A stretch of DNA of 63,482 nucleotides from Consotaella salsifontis (GTDB lineage Bacteria; Pseudomonadota; Alphaproteobacteria; Rhizobiales; Rhizobiaceae): assembly GCF_900167365.1 (NCBI RefSeq), contig NZ_FUXL01000021.1, positions 1 to 63,482 on the forward strand. The letters are read 5' to 3'. Position numbers and translations under genes: made by a program. The notes below the pieces were generated by a model. That model saw nothing but the letters and a program-made list of their open reading frames with translations, searched no databases and was not told the origin of the DNA. This document shows positions 28,680 to 37,874 of the stretch, piece after piece. The first letter of the stretch is position 1; the number at the start of each line of letters is the position of its first letter.

Positions 28680-30860
28680 ATGTCGGACAGGATCGAGATC
28701 GCGGGACTGAAGGTCGCGGCCGAGCTCAAGCATTTCATCGATGAGGTCGCGATCCCAGGCACCGGGCTCGATCCCGACCGGATATGGCAGGGTCTCGGAG
28801 CGATCTATCGTGACCTTGCCCCGAAGAACCGCGAGCTTCTCAAGATTCGCGACGACATGCAGGAGAAGGTCGACGCCTGGTGCCGCGAACACAAAGGCGG
28901 TGCCGTCGACGGGGCCGAATACGAGTCGTTCCTGCGAGAGATCGGCTATCTCCTGCCTGAGGGAGAGCCCTTCTCTGTGGAGACGACGAATGTCGATCCG
29001 GAGATTGCGGAGATCGCCGGGCCGCAGCTCGTCGTTCCCGTGATGAACGCGCGCTACGCGCTGAATGCCGCCAATGCGCGCTGGGGCTCGCTCTATGACG
29101 CGCTTTACGGCACCGACGCGATTTCGGAGGCCGACGGGGCCGAAAAGGGCAGGGGCTACAACCCGGCTCGGGGAGCCAAAGTGATCGCCTGGGCCCGCGC
29201 CTTCCTCGACCGCACGGCGCATCTGGCCTCCGGTTCCTGGGCGGACGTGACCAAGCTGTCGGTCAAGGGCGAGATGCTGGCGATCGAGGGGCCGAGCGGC
29301 GAGACGGGACTTGCCGACCCGGCCTGCTTTGCCGGCTATCGCGGGGCGCCCGAGGCTCCCTCGGCGGTGCTTCTCGAGCAGAACGGCCTGCACGTCGAGA
29401 TCGTCATCGACCGGGACAACCTCATCGGCAAGGACGATCCGGCCGGAATTGCCGACCTCATCCTCGAAAGCGCGGTGACGACCATCCAGGACTGCGAGGA
29501 TTCGGTGGCCGCCGTCGATGCCGCCGACAAGGTGGCCGCGTATCGCAACTGGCTCGGCCTCATGAAGGGCGACCTTTCCGACACCTTCGAGAAGGGCGGA
29601 AAGACGATGACGCGCACTCTCAATCCGGATCGCGAATACACGACGCCCGACGGCGGCACCCTCGTCGTTCCCGGCCGCGCGCTGCTCTTCGTGCGCAATG
29701 TCGGCCACCTCATGACCAATCCGGCCATCCTGCTCGAGGATGGTTCGGAGGCGCCCGAGGGCATCATGGACGCGATGTTCACCTCGCTTATCGCACTCCA
29801 CGACCTCAGGAAAAGCGAGGGGCCGCGCAATTCGCGCAAGGGCTCGATCTACATCGTCAAGCCGAAGATGCACGGGCCGGACGAGGTCGCCTTCGCGGAC
29901 GAGATCTTCTCGCGCGTCGAGGAGGTGCTGGGTCTTGAGACCAACACCATCAAGATGGGCATCATGGACGAGGAGCGCCGCACCACGGTGAACCTCAAGG
30001 AATCGATCCGCCGGGCCAAGGCGCGCGTGTGCTTCATCAACACGGGCTTCCTCGATCGCACCGGCGACGAGATTCACACTTCGATGGAACTCGGGCCGAT
30101 GATCCGCAAGGGCGACATGAAGAACGCCACCTGGATCAAGTCCTACGAGGATTGGAACGTCGACACGGGCCTTTCCTGCGGCCTCCAGGGCCATGCGCAG
30201 ATCGGCAAGGGCATGTGGGCGATGCCGGATCTGATGGCCGCAATGCTGGAGCAGAAGATCGGCCATCCCAAGGCCGGCGCCAACACGGCCTGGGTGCCTT
30301 CGCCGACGGCGGCGACGCTGCACGCGACGCACTACCACGCCATCTCGGTGGCCGAGCGCCAGAAGGAACTGACGGGCGAAAAGCGGGCGACCATCGCCGA
30401 CATCCTGACGATCCCCGTCGCGTCGCGCCCCAACTGGGCGCCGGAGGACGTCCAGGCCGAGATCGACAATAACGCGCAGGGCATTCTCGGCTATGTCGTG
30501 CGCTGGATCAACGCGGGCGTCGGTTGCTCCAAGGTGCCGGACATCAACAATGTCGGTTTGATGGAGGACCGGGCCACGTGCCGTATCTCCTCCCAACATA
30601 TCGCCAACTGGCTGCATCATGGCGTCGTCACGCGTGACCAGGTGGTCGAAACCATGAAGCGCATGGCGAAGGTGGTCGACCGCCAGAACGCGGATGATCC
30701 GGCCTATGAGCCGATGGCTCCCGATTTCGAGAAATCGGTGGCGTTCCAGGCGGCGGTCGATCTAGTGCTGAAGGGGCGCGAGCAGCCGAGCGGCTACACG
30801 GAGCCTGTGCTTCACAAGCGGCGGCTGGAAAAGAAGGCCCGCGAGCAGCGCGCCGGCTGA
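28680..30860 (+). CDS. glcB: malate synthase G
   Basis: The ATG at 28680 has AAGAGGAG upstream and gives 726 residues, the usual length of malate synthase G. Recognisable blocks are [75 protein letters not shown] (substrate-site Arg/Lys region), [15 protein letters not shown] and [17 protein letters not shown]. It condenses glyoxylate with acetyl-CoA to malate in the glyoxylate shunt or glycolate use. No isocitrate lyase is nearby. Confidence 0.97.
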   Translation: MSDRIEIAGLKVAAELKHFIDEVAIPGTGLDPDRIWQGLGAIYRDLAPKNRELLKIRDDMQEKVDAWCREHKGGAVDGAEYESFLREIGYLLPEGEPFSVETTNVDPEIAEIAGPQLVVPVMNARYALNAANARWGSLYDALYGTDAISEADGAEKGRGYNPARGAKVIAWARAFLDRTAHLASGSWADVTKLSVKGEMLAIEGPSGETGLADPACFAGYRGAPEAPSAVLLEQNGLHVEIVIDRDNLIGKDDPAGIADLILESAVTTIQDCEDSVAAVDAADKVAAYRNWLGLMKGDLSDTFEKGGKTMTRTLNPDREYTTPDGGTLVVPGRALLFVRNVGHLMTNPAILLEDGSEAPEGIMDAMFTSLIALHDLRKSEGPRNSRKGSIYIVKPKMHGPDEVAFADEIFSRVEEVLGLETNTIKMGIMDEERRTTVNLKESIRRAKARVCFINTGFLDRTGDEIHTSMELGPMIRKGDMKNATWIKSYEDWNVDTGLSCGLQGHAQIGKGMWAMPDLMAAMLEQKIGHPKAGANTAWVPSPTAATLHATHYHAISVAERQKELTGEKRATIADILTIPVASRPNWAPEDVQAEIDNNAQGILGYVVRWINAGVGCSKVPDINNVGLMEDRATCRISSQHIANWLHHGVVTRDQVVETMKRMAKVVDRQNADDPAYEPMAPDFEKSVAFQAAVDLVLKGREQPSGYTEPVLHKRRLEKKAREQRAG

Positions 30861-30908
30861 ACGCCCGCCCTTGACGGGGAGCGCGGCGGCCCTTGATCCG
30901 CAAGGGGG

Positions 30909-31967
30909 ATGGGGAACGCGATGAGGCAGACGTTTGACGGTGAGCACCAAGGCGCCGGCCTTTCCGCCGTGTCGGCTGGCACTGATCGGGACTGGCGGGC
31001 GAGGGCACCCCTTGCCTTGCCGCTCGGCGGCCTCGTTCTCGCGCTCGGCGTCGGGTGGTCGCTGATCGGCGCCCGGCTCTTTGCGGCCATTACACTCTCG
31101 GCGGTTCTTCCGCAGGCCTCCATCATTTCCATTCTCGCGCTGGGCGAGATGATGGTGCTGCTCGTTGGAGGGCTCGACCTTTCGCTCGGCGCCATCGCCA
31201 TCCTGTCCGCAGTGGTCATGGCGCAGCTGTCCGGCGAATACGGCATGGCGTCGGCGCTGGCGCTGGGAGCCGGGATTTCCGTCGGCGCGGCGTGCGGCTT
31301 TCTCAACGGCGCGGCGAGCGGATTTCTCCGTTTGCCGTCCGTGGTGGTGACGCTCGCCAGCTTCATCGTCTTCGACGCGCTCACCTTCATCTATCCAAGG
31401 GAATCTGCCGGCGAGACGGTATCTGTGGAGGCGAAGGCGCCGCTGCTCTCCTCGATCGGGCGGACATTCGGGCTCGGCGAGGCGGTCTTCAGCTATGCGG
31501 TCGTCGTCGCCGTGCTGGTTGCGCTCTTTCTCGCCTATGCCTTGAATCTCACGGCCTGGGGCAAGCATCTGACCGCTGTCGGGGAGGATGGCGAAGCGGC
31601 GCGGCTCGCCGGCCTCAGTCCTGCATTGCTTCGTCTTGGCGCGTTCGTCGCCGCCGGCGTTCTGGCCGCGCTCGCCGCCTGGGCTATCGTGGGGCGGCTG
31701 GAGCGCGTCGTCACGACATCGAGCCTTGATATCATGCTGCCCGCCTTGGCCGCGGCCCTTGTCGGTGGCGCGACGCCATCGGCCGGCCGGCCGTCGGTCC
31801 TTGGCGTCCTCATAGCGGCGGTGTCGGTAACGTTTCTCGTCGTGTCGCTCAGGATCGGGGACGTCGAGCCGCATCTGGCGCGTCTCGTTCTTGCCGTTGT
31901 GATCCTTCTGATGGTGGTCCTCGACGCCTCGCTGCGGCGGGAGTGGAAAAGGGAACGCCAGCCGTGA
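30909..31967 (+). CDS. RbsC-type sugar ABC transporter permease
   Basis: The 352-residue protein has about nine membrane segments and the BPD_transp_2 signatures ILALGEMMVLLVGGLDLSLG (about 77-96) and AARLAGLSPALLRLGAFVAAG. These are the marks of ribose/xylose/fructose-type permeases. The ATG at 30909 has poor spacing; an internal ATG at 30921 follows GGGGAACGCG. The next gene is an unusual ATPase whose start overlaps its stop. No periplasmic binding protein or sugar kinase gene is adjacent, which is odd for this class. Confidence 0.85.
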   Translation: MGNAMRQTFDGEHQGAGLSAVSAGTDRDWRARAPLALPLGGLVLALGVGWSLIGARLFAAITLSAVLPQASIISILALGEMMVLLVGGLDLSLGAIAILSAVVMAQLSGEYGMASALALGAGISVGAACGFLNGAASGFLRLPSVVVTLASFIVFDALTFIYPRESAGETVSVEAKAPLLSSIGRTFGLGEAVFSYAVVVAVLVALFLAYALNLTAWGKHLTAVGEDGEAARLAGLSPALLRLGAFVAAGVLAALAAWAIVGRLERVVTTSSLDIMLPALAAALVGGATPSAGRPSVLGVLIAAVSVTFLVVSLRIGDVEPHLARLVLAVVILLMVVLDASLRREWKRERQP

Positions 31968-32752
31968 AGTCCATACCCGTTTTGTCGGCGCGCGGTCTCG
32001 TCAAGCGCTACGGCGAAGCGCTCGCGCTCGACGGAGCGGATTTCGACCTTTACCCCGGTGAAATCCTGGTGATTGCCGGCGAGGCTGGATCAGGCTGCTC
32101 GACGCTCCTGTCTGCTCTTTCAGGCGCAGTGGAGCCGGAGGCGGGCGAAATCCGTGTGTGGGGAGAGCCCGCGCGATTTCGCGAGCCTCGCGAGGCGCTT
32201 CTCGCGGGTCTGGAAAGCGTGGGGCTCCGGCCGGCCCTGATCGGCCGTCTGTCGGTTCTCGACAACTTCTTCCTTGGCCGCGAGGTCAGGCGTCGGGATG
32301 TTTTTGGCCGCGCGTTCAGGATGCTCGACCGCGCGGCGATGAAGCGGATCGCGGAGGCGATGCTCCTCGATACCGCCCCTGATTTTCCTTCAAATCTTGA
32401 TCAGGCGGTGGCCTGCCTGCCGCTCTTTGACCGCCGCATCCTCGAAATCGCCCGTGCTGTCGCCTTCGCTTCGCAAGCCGTGTTGCTGGACGAGCCGACG
32501 GTCGGACTGGACGAGGCGCAGGCCCGTTGCGTTGTCGACCTGATTTTGGAGGTGAAGGCGCGGGGCCTCGCTATCGCCGTCGCATCCGGCGAAGCGCCTG
32601 CGGTGTGGAGCATCGCCGACCGGATTCATATCCAGAGGCGCGGCCGGCGCTACGCCGTCGTCGATCCGACCTCGACCGGTCCTGCGGCTCTCATGGAGCT
32701 GATGGCCGGGCGGCGCGGTGGCCTATGGGCCGGCGCTGAGATCTTGGTGTGA
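31964..32752 (+). CDS. degenerate sugar-type ABC ATP-binding protein lacking Walker A lysine
   Basis: I chose the GTG at 31964, which overlaps the permease stop (GTGA) and has AAGGGA upstream; it gives 262 residues. The fold resembles the N-terminal half of RbsA-type ATPases (RGLVKRYGEALALDGADFDL). The Walker A loop reads GEAGSGCST, with Cys where the phosphate-binding Lys belongs. The LSGGQ signature is replaced by CLPLFDRR, though the following LEIARAV is kept, and the H-loop His is missing (AVASGEAP). Walker B VLLDEPTVGLD is intact. It is unlikely to hydrolyse ATP normally. No frameshift is evident, so the gene appears maintained. Confidence 0.82.
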   Translation: MKSIPVLSARGLVKRYGEALALDGADFDLYPGEILVIAGEAGSGCSTLLSALSGAVEPEAGEIRVWGEPARFREPREALLAGLESVGLRPALIGRLSVLDNFFLGREVRRRDVFGRAFRMLDRAAMKRIAEAMLLDTAPDFPSNLDQAVACLPLFDRRILEIARAVAFASQAVLLDEPTVGLDEAQARCVVDLILEVKARGLAIAVASGEAPAVWSIADRIHIQRRGRRYAVVDPTSTGPAALMELMAGRRGGLWAGAEILV

Positions 32753-32792
32753 TGGCGGACAGTCTCTGATCCTTCCGCATCATGCCGCCGCG

Positions 32793-34316
32793 TCATCCCG
32801 CCCGGCGCATCGGTGTCACCTTGCCCACGCTGGATTTCTGGGCTGAGCAACTTGCCGGCAATCGGATCGCGCTCATCAGCGCCAGAAGGTTGCCCGCCTC
32901 GTCGTTGAGCGTGTGGGCAACGGCGGTTGCCTGTTCCACCATGGCGGCGTTTTGTTGTGTCGTCTGATCGATCTGGCCGATGGCGTTGTTGACCTCTGAC
33001 ACCGAATTCGCCTGGTTATCGGCTGTCTCGGCGATGGCTGCCACTTCCTGACGAATGTCGTTGGAGCGTCTGACGATCTTCTGGAGGGCGTCTCCGGTCT
33101 CGGTCACGAGCCCGACGCCCGCGTGAATCTGTGACGAGCTCTTGGAGATCAGGCCCTTGATCTCCTTGGCGGCGTCGGCGGAACGCTGTGCCAGCGCGCG
33201 CACCTCCTGCGCCACCACCGCAAAGCCCTTGCCGGCTTCTCCGGCGCGCGCCGCCTCGACCCCCGCGTTGAGCGCCAGAAGGTTGGTCTGGAAGGCGATC
33301 TCGTCGATGACGCCGATGATCTTGCCGATTTCCTGTGAGCTCTTCTCGATCTCGCCCATGGCCGTAACGGCGCGGTGCATCACCGTTTCCGCCGCCTCTG
33401 CCTCGTTAGTCGAGGCGGTGACGGTCGAGGCCGCGTGATGGGCGCGCTTGGAGGCGGTGCGTACGCCATCGGTCAGTTCGTGGAGCGCGGCCGCGCTTTC
33501 CTCAAGGTTGGCAGCCTGGCGTTCGGTGCGGCCTGCCAAGTCGCGCGAGGCGGTGGCGATCTCCTTGGCGCTCGTCTCCAGCGTGTGGGCAGAGGTCGAC
33601 ACCGTGGAGACCATTTCCGCGAAGGCCAGCATGGCGTTGTTGAAGTCGTCGCGAATCTGATGGAACTCGGGAGCGAACTCTGCCGTAATCGGCACGGAAA
33701 GATCGCCGCTCGCCAGCCGCTGAAGGCCGTTGGCGACTTCCCTCATCGCCTGGGCGCGGGCTTCGCCGGCACGCTTCTTTTCATCCTCGACGCTTTGCTC
33801 GGCGGATCGGCGGGCCAGCGTTTCCAGATAGTTGGAGACCGCCATCTCCATGTCGATCAGCGCGATGCGCACCAAGGCTTCCAGCGAGGCCGCCGCCTCG
33901 TCAGCGCTGCCGCGCTTCAGCAGCGAGTGCGGCCAGACCTTGTGGACGATCCGGCGAACCATCGAGCCCAGAAGATGACCATAGCCGGAGATATAGTATT
34001 TCGGCTCCAGCCCAATGCGCGCATGGGTTTCGCCGATCATCCGCGCGCGGGCAAGGTAGGCCGGGCCGAGGTCGCCCGCCGCGACCCCCTGCCAGTGCTC
34101 CTTCTGCTTCGACTTGGCGCTGGCCATGTGGTTGGCGCTCGGGAAGAAGCGGCTCATCTCCGGCTGGTTCGCCACCACGCCATAGAACTCGTCCAATGCC
34201 GGTTGAAGGATTTCCTCCAGCATCGGCTGGATCCGCTTCAGTGCGCGTCGGGCCTCTGGGTCCAGATCCGTGACGAGGTGCGATCCGGCGGTCGGGCTGA
34301 CGGTTGGGCTGGTCAT
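32793..34316 (-). CDS. globin-coupled chemoreceptor (HemAT-like aerotaxis transducer)
   Basis: The ATG at 34316 gives 507 residues with no membrane segments. The N-terminal protoglobin domain (about 12-165) has the haem-proximal His in [16 protein letters not shown] (near 98). A HAMP-like linker ([14 protein letters not shown]) follows, then the MCP hairpin with tip [19 protein letters not shown]. It should sense oxygen in the cytoplasm and feed CheA. It has no aromatic pentapeptide at its end (it stops ...TPMRRAG), so CheR/CheB must reach it differently from the 530-2491 receptor. Confidence 0.93.
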   Translation of the reverse strand: MTSPTVSPTAGSHLVTDLDPEARRALKRIQPMLEEILQPALDEFYGVVANQPEMSRFFPSANHMASAKSKQKEHWQGVAAGDLGPAYLARARMIGETHARIGLEPKYYISGYGHLLGSMVRRIVHKVWPHSLLKRGSADEAAASLEALVRIALIDMEMAVSNYLETLARRSAEQSVEDEKKRAGEARAQAMREVANGLQRLASGDLSVPITAEFAPEFHQIRDDFNNAMLAFAEMVSTVSTSAHTLETSAKEIATASRDLAGRTERQAANLEESAAALHELTDGVRTASKRAHHAASTVTASTNEAEAAETVMHRAVTAMGEIEKSSQEIGKIIGVIDEIAFQTNLLALNAGVEAARAGEAGKGFAVVAQEVRALAQRSADAAKEIKGLISKSSSQIHAGVGLVTETGDALQKIVRRSNDIRQEVAAIAETADNQANSVSEVNNAIGQIDQTTQQNAAMVEQATAVAHTLNDEAGNLLALMSAIRLPASCSAQKSSVGKVTPMRRAG

Positions 34317-34595
34317 GGTCGTCACGGTCCTTCAAATGTCAGCGCGCCGAATGACTTTCGGGCATGGTCAGTAATACTGCATGCAAATTAGACGAGATAT
34401 TTTTCGGAAGAATTAATCGGCGGGCGGTCTTCAAAGACTGTTGATGTGGTTTCAATTCAAACTACGTCATCCTGAAATTATTGCATCTGGATCTTTTTGC
34501 GGCGCCAAGCTGCGGTGACACGTGGCGAACCCGGTAGGGGTTCAGCGCGTTCGGAAAGGCGAAGGCAGCATTCTGCTTCAACCCAGGAGATGGCT

Positions 34596-35327
34596 ATGAC
34601 GATCGAGCTCTATTATTGGCTGGGCCTTCCGGGGCGTGGCGAATATGCGCGTCTCGTTTTGGAGGCCGCGGGCGCCCCCTATCGCGAGATGGCGCAGCTT
34701 TCCTCCGAGGAAGGTGGCGGCATGGACGCGATGATGGGTTGGCTCGACGGTCGGCAGGGGCCGTTCATTCCGTTCGCGCCGCCCTTTCTCAAGGATGGCG
34801 AGGTTGTGGTCTCCCAAGCAGGATTGATCGCGGCCTATCTGGGCGAAAAGTTGGGCCTCGCGCCCCAGAACGAGGCGGAGCGCCATTTCGCGCGCTCGGT
34901 GGCGCTGACGACGGCGGACTTCGTCGCCGAAGTCCACAACGTCCACCACCCCATCGCGACCGGGCTCTACTATGACGACCAGAAGGAGGAGGCTCGGCGC
35001 AACGCCGAGCAGTTCCGCGCCGAGCGGATGCCGAAATTTCTCGGCTGGTACGAGCGGCTGATCACCGCCAACCCGGCCGGTGCGGGGTTTCTGGTGGGCG
35101 GGCGAATGAGCTATGCCGACCTCGGCCTGTTTCAGACCGTCGAGGGCCTCAACTATGCCTTTCCCCGGCGCATGGAGACGCTCGGCAAGACGGTGCCTCG
35201 GGTCGTCTCGCTCTGCCGCCGGATCGCGGCGGAACCGATGGTGAAGCGCTATCTCGAGAGCGAGCGGCGCCAGCCCTTCAACGAGGACGGGATCTTCCGC
35301 CATTATCCCGAGCTCGACGGCGCCTGA
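34596..35327 (+). CDS. glutathione S-transferase family protein
   Basis: The ATG at 34596 has AGGAG six bases upstream and gives 243 residues (MTIELYYWLGLPGRGEYARL). The thioredoxin-like N-terminal domain has the sigma/alpha-type Tyr-Trp start and VSQAGLIAAYLGEKLGL, equivalent to the SNAIxxYL glutathione-binding region. The C-terminal helical domain includes GGRMSYADLGLFQTVEGL with the N-capping box (S/T-x-x-D). It probably conjugates or reduces small electrophiles; the substrate is unknown. It is a single gene with an AT-rich upstream region. Confidence 0.9.
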   Translation: MTIELYYWLGLPGRGEYARLVLEAAGAPYREMAQLSSEEGGGMDAMMGWLDGRQGPFIPFAPPFLKDGEVVVSQAGLIAAYLGEKLGLAPQNEAERHFARSVALTTADFVAEVHNVHHPIATGLYYDDQKEEARRNAEQFRAERMPKFLGWYERLITANPAGAGFLVGGRMSYADLGLFQTVEGLNYAFPRRMETLGKTVPRVVSLCRRIAAEPMVKRYLESERRQPFNEDGIFRHYPELDGA

Positions 35328-35354
35328 GCCGCCGAGCTTCATGGATATCGGCCG

Positions 35355-36182
35355 CTAGGAGGCGAGCTGAGAGGCGAAAAGCGCCAGGGCCTTCTGATAG
35401 ACGCCTGCCCTGTTCCATTCGTAGAACACCGAAAAGTTGGGTTGGCCTTCCCTATAGCCCGCTCCAGGGCGCCAGCCCTTCGAACGCAGGAAATTGGCCG
35501 TGGAGGCCAAGACATCGGCCTTCGATCGAATGAGATCGCGCTTTCCGTCGCCATCGCCATCGACAGCATAGCGCACGTAGTTCTTGGCCATGAACTGGGT
35601 CTGGCCCAATTCTCCGGCCCAGGCTCCGCGCATCTGCGAGGGGCTCATGTCACCGCGATCGACGATCTGCAATGCGGCCATGAGCTCTTCCTTGAAGAAG
35701 TCGGAGCGCCGGCAGTCATAGGAGAGCGTCGCCAGCGAGCGGAAGACGGGCATGTTGCCCGAATTGGCGCCGAAGCCGGTTTCCATGCCCCAAATGGCGA
35801 CGAGGACTTCCTTCTGGACGCCGTACTGCTTCTCGATCCGGTTGAGCAGCGAGGCGTTTTGCTGCATCACGCGCTTGCCCTTGGCGACATAGGACGCCGG
35901 CGCGCGGCGAGCCATGAACTGCTCCAGGCTCAGATTCATGCTGTGCTGGTTGCGGTCGAGGCTGATCACCTTCCTGTCATAGGATACGCCGTCAAGCGCG
36001 GTGCTGACGGCGCGCTTCGAGATACCGGCGCGCATCGCGTCCTGCTTGAAATCGGAGAGCCAGGCGTCGAAACCCGCCGACGTGTTGCCGCATGACGCGG
36101 CGGTGGCCGATCCGGTGCCAAGGCCGACGGCCAGTATGGCCGCGAGAAGGGTGGCCCTCACGGCGGGCGCAAAATGCGTCAT
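35355..36182 (-). CDS. lytic murein transglycosylase, MltB/SLT_2 family (short form)
   Basis: The ATG at 36182 has AGGAG upstream. The 275-residue protein has a signal peptide (ending SATAA) and the SLT_2 domain with LVAIWGMETGFGANSG, which holds the catalytic Glu, AGELGQTQFMAKNYVRYAVD and DGDGKRDLIRSKADVLAST. It cleaves peptidoglycan glycan strands with 1,6-anhydro product formation in the periplasm. It lacks a C-terminal peptidoglycan-binding domain, unlike its divergent neighbour at 36413. Confidence 0.92.
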   Translation of the reverse strand: MTHFAPAVRATLLAAILAVGLGTGSATAASCGNTSAGFDAWLSDFKQDAMRAGISKRAVSTALDGVSYDRKVISLDRNQHSMNLSLEQFMARRAPASYVAKGKRVMQQNASLLNRIEKQYGVQKEVLVAIWGMETGFGANSGNMPVFRSLATLSYDCRRSDFFKEELMAALQIVDRGDMSPSQMRGAWAGELGQTQFMAKNYVRYAVDGDGDGKRDLIRSKADVLASTANFLRSKGWRPGAGYREGQPNFSVFYEWNRAGVYQKALALFASQLAS

Positions 36183-36412
36183 GTCTCTCCTCTTGCGTTG
36201 TTCGCTGGGTTCGCCTGCCGGCGATCGCTTGGTCCAGGATGCCCTGTCGTTCCAGCCTGCCGATCGTGCTAGCTGATCGGCGCAATGCTGCGTAGCGCAG
36301 ACAAGCAACACTATAGAGCTTTCAGGGCAACAGTCTAACCGGCGCCGCCTTCGCGCCTCATGGGCGGCCGTGATAGAGAGGGGCATTGTCCACCATAAGA
36401 GCTCCGGTTGCC

Positions 36413-37663
36413 ATGCGACGCTTCTTCGCCGCCCTCCTTCTCAGCCTTCTCGCTTTTTCGGGACTTGCCGCGACCGATAGCCTTGCGGCGAGCAACCGCG
36501 CGGCCATCGACAGCGGCTTTCGCGAGTTCCTGGAAAAGAGTGTCTGGCCGGCCGCCAGAGCGAAGGGGGTTCCGCGGGGTGTCTTCGAGGCTGCCTTCTC
36601 GGGCGTGAAGCCCAATCTCGACCTGCCCGATCTGGCTCTGCCGGGCGAGGCGGCGCCGGTTCCGGAGACCAATTTCCAGGCCGAGTTCCAGAGCCCCGCG
36701 GCCTATTTCGCGGAGAGCAAGCTGGCGCCGGTGGTCACGCGTGGCCGGCAGATGATGGCGCAGTACAGCGGCGTGCTCGACCGCATCGAACGCGAGACCG
36801 GCGTGCCGGGCGCGATCATTGTCGCCATATGGGGGCGCGAGTCGGGCTTCGGCGCGGCGAAGATTCCCTACAATGCCTTCGAGGTTCTTGGCACCAAGGC
36901 CTATCTCTCACGCCGCAAGGACTTCTTCTTCGACGAACTCGTCGCGGCACTCCAGATCGTTGCCGACGGCCACCTCAAGGTCGGCGAGATGCGCTCGTCC
37001 TGGGCCGGGGCGCTGGGCCAGCCGCAGTTCATGCCGACGAAGTTCCTGAAATACGCGACGGATTTCGACGGCGACGGGCGCCGCGACATCTGGAGTTCCG
37101 CCCCCGATACGCTTGCCTCCATCGGACGCTATCTTGCGGATGCGGGTTGGGAGCGGGGGCGAGACTGGGGCTTCGAGGCGAATGTTCCCAGCCGCATCTC
37201 CTGTGCCGAGGAGGGACCGGACCGGCGCCGCGAGATTTCGCGCTTCGTGGCGCAAGGCGTGACGCGCGTCAGTGGCCGAGACTTCCCGCCGAACGAGCTT
37301 TCAAAGCCGGGAAACATTCTGATGCCGGCGGGACGGTATGGGCCGGCCTTCATAGCCACGCCGAACTTCTACGTCATCAAGGCCTACAACAATTCCGATC
37401 TCTACGCTCTGTTCGTTGGCCATGCGGCCGACCGGATGCGCGGGGGCAGGGCTTTCGAGGGCGGATGGGTCGCCAATAAGGGCCTGACGCGCGGTGACGT
37501 GGCGCGCTTGCAGACGGCCTTACAAAAGCAGGGCTATGACGTTGGCGGCGCCGACGGCCTCGCCGGGTTCAAGACGCGTCGGTCCATCGGAGCCTGGCAG
37601 GAGAAGAACGGCCGCGCCGCCACATGCTGGCCGAGCGCGGACCTCAAGAATTTAATGCGCTAA
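36413..37663 (+). CDS. lytic murein transglycosylase, MltB/SLT_2 family with C-terminal peptidoglycan-binding domain
   Basis: The ATG at 36413 (MRRFFAALLLSLLAFSGLAA) gives 416 residues with a signal peptide. The SLT_2 domain has IVAIWGRESGFGAAKIPYN (catalytic Glu), AGALGQPQFMPTKFLKYATD and DGDGRRDIWSSAPDTLASI. A PG_binding_1 module closes the protein (about 350-412: LTRGDVARLQTALQKQGYDVGG). It is head-to-head with the short paralogue at 36182, leaving a 230-base shared promoter region. Confidence 0.93.
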   Translation: MRRFFAALLLSLLAFSGLAATDSLAASNRAAIDSGFREFLEKSVWPAARAKGVPRGVFEAAFSGVKPNLDLPDLALPGEAAPVPETNFQAEFQSPAAYFAESKLAPVVTRGRQMMAQYSGVLDRIERETGVPGAIIVAIWGRESGFGAAKIPYNAFEVLGTKAYLSRRKDFFFDELVAALQIVADGHLKVGEMRSSWAGALGQPQFMPTKFLKYATDFDGDGRRDIWSSAPDTLASIGRYLADAGWERGRDWGFEANVPSRISCAEEGPDRRREISRFVAQGVTRVSGRDFPPNELSKPGNILMPAGRYGPAFIATPNFYVIKAYNNSDLYALFVGHAADRMRGGRAFEGGWVANKGLTRGDVARLQTALQKQGYDVGGADGLAGFKTRRSIGAWQEKNGRAATCWPSADLKNLMR

Positions 37664-37874
37664 GCTAAACATCTATTAATACTTTATTTACGGTTAATAT
37701 GGATGGCAGGATCTGACCTCTTCCAGATTCGCCGCGTTCGTTGTAAAAGAAAAATCGATCCTGCTGCTATAGCAGCCAATGACAGGCGGCCACAGGATTG
37801 CGCCGGGAGGCGTCCAGACGTTCCGGCACCATGACGGTGCACGGAACGTCTTTCATTTTATTCTTGCTAATACT
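37664..37874 (+). ncRNA. candidate small RNA or long 3' region ending in a strong terminator
   Basis: After the transglycosylase stop there is an AT-rich stretch (about 37664-37760), then a perfect 14-bp palindrome GCTGCTATAGCAGC (37763-37776), then about 40 bases and a strong terminator (37816-37862). The 150-base distance between the stop codon and terminator is unusual here. A short transcript of roughly 80-100 bases starting near 37775 is possible. I found no -35 element at a normal distance, so this is tentative. Confidence 0.3.
37816..37862 (+). terminator. strong intrinsic terminator
   Basis: AGACGTTCCG (37816-37825) pairs with CGGAACGTCT (37842-37851), with an inner GCACC/GGTGC stem, and is followed by TTCATTTTATT. 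It ends transcription coming from the left and sits just before the 3' end of the convergent protease gene. Confidence 0.88.

Noticed and set aside
28629-30620. 663-codon minus-strand frame opposite malate synthase
   Set aside because: Antisense shadow of a highly conserved gene, with no domain.
37741-37776. possible sigma-70 promoter TTGTAA/CTATAG for the candidate small RNA
   Set aside because: The spacing is 20 bases, too long for a normal promoter, and the -10 lies inside a palindrome that may have another role.
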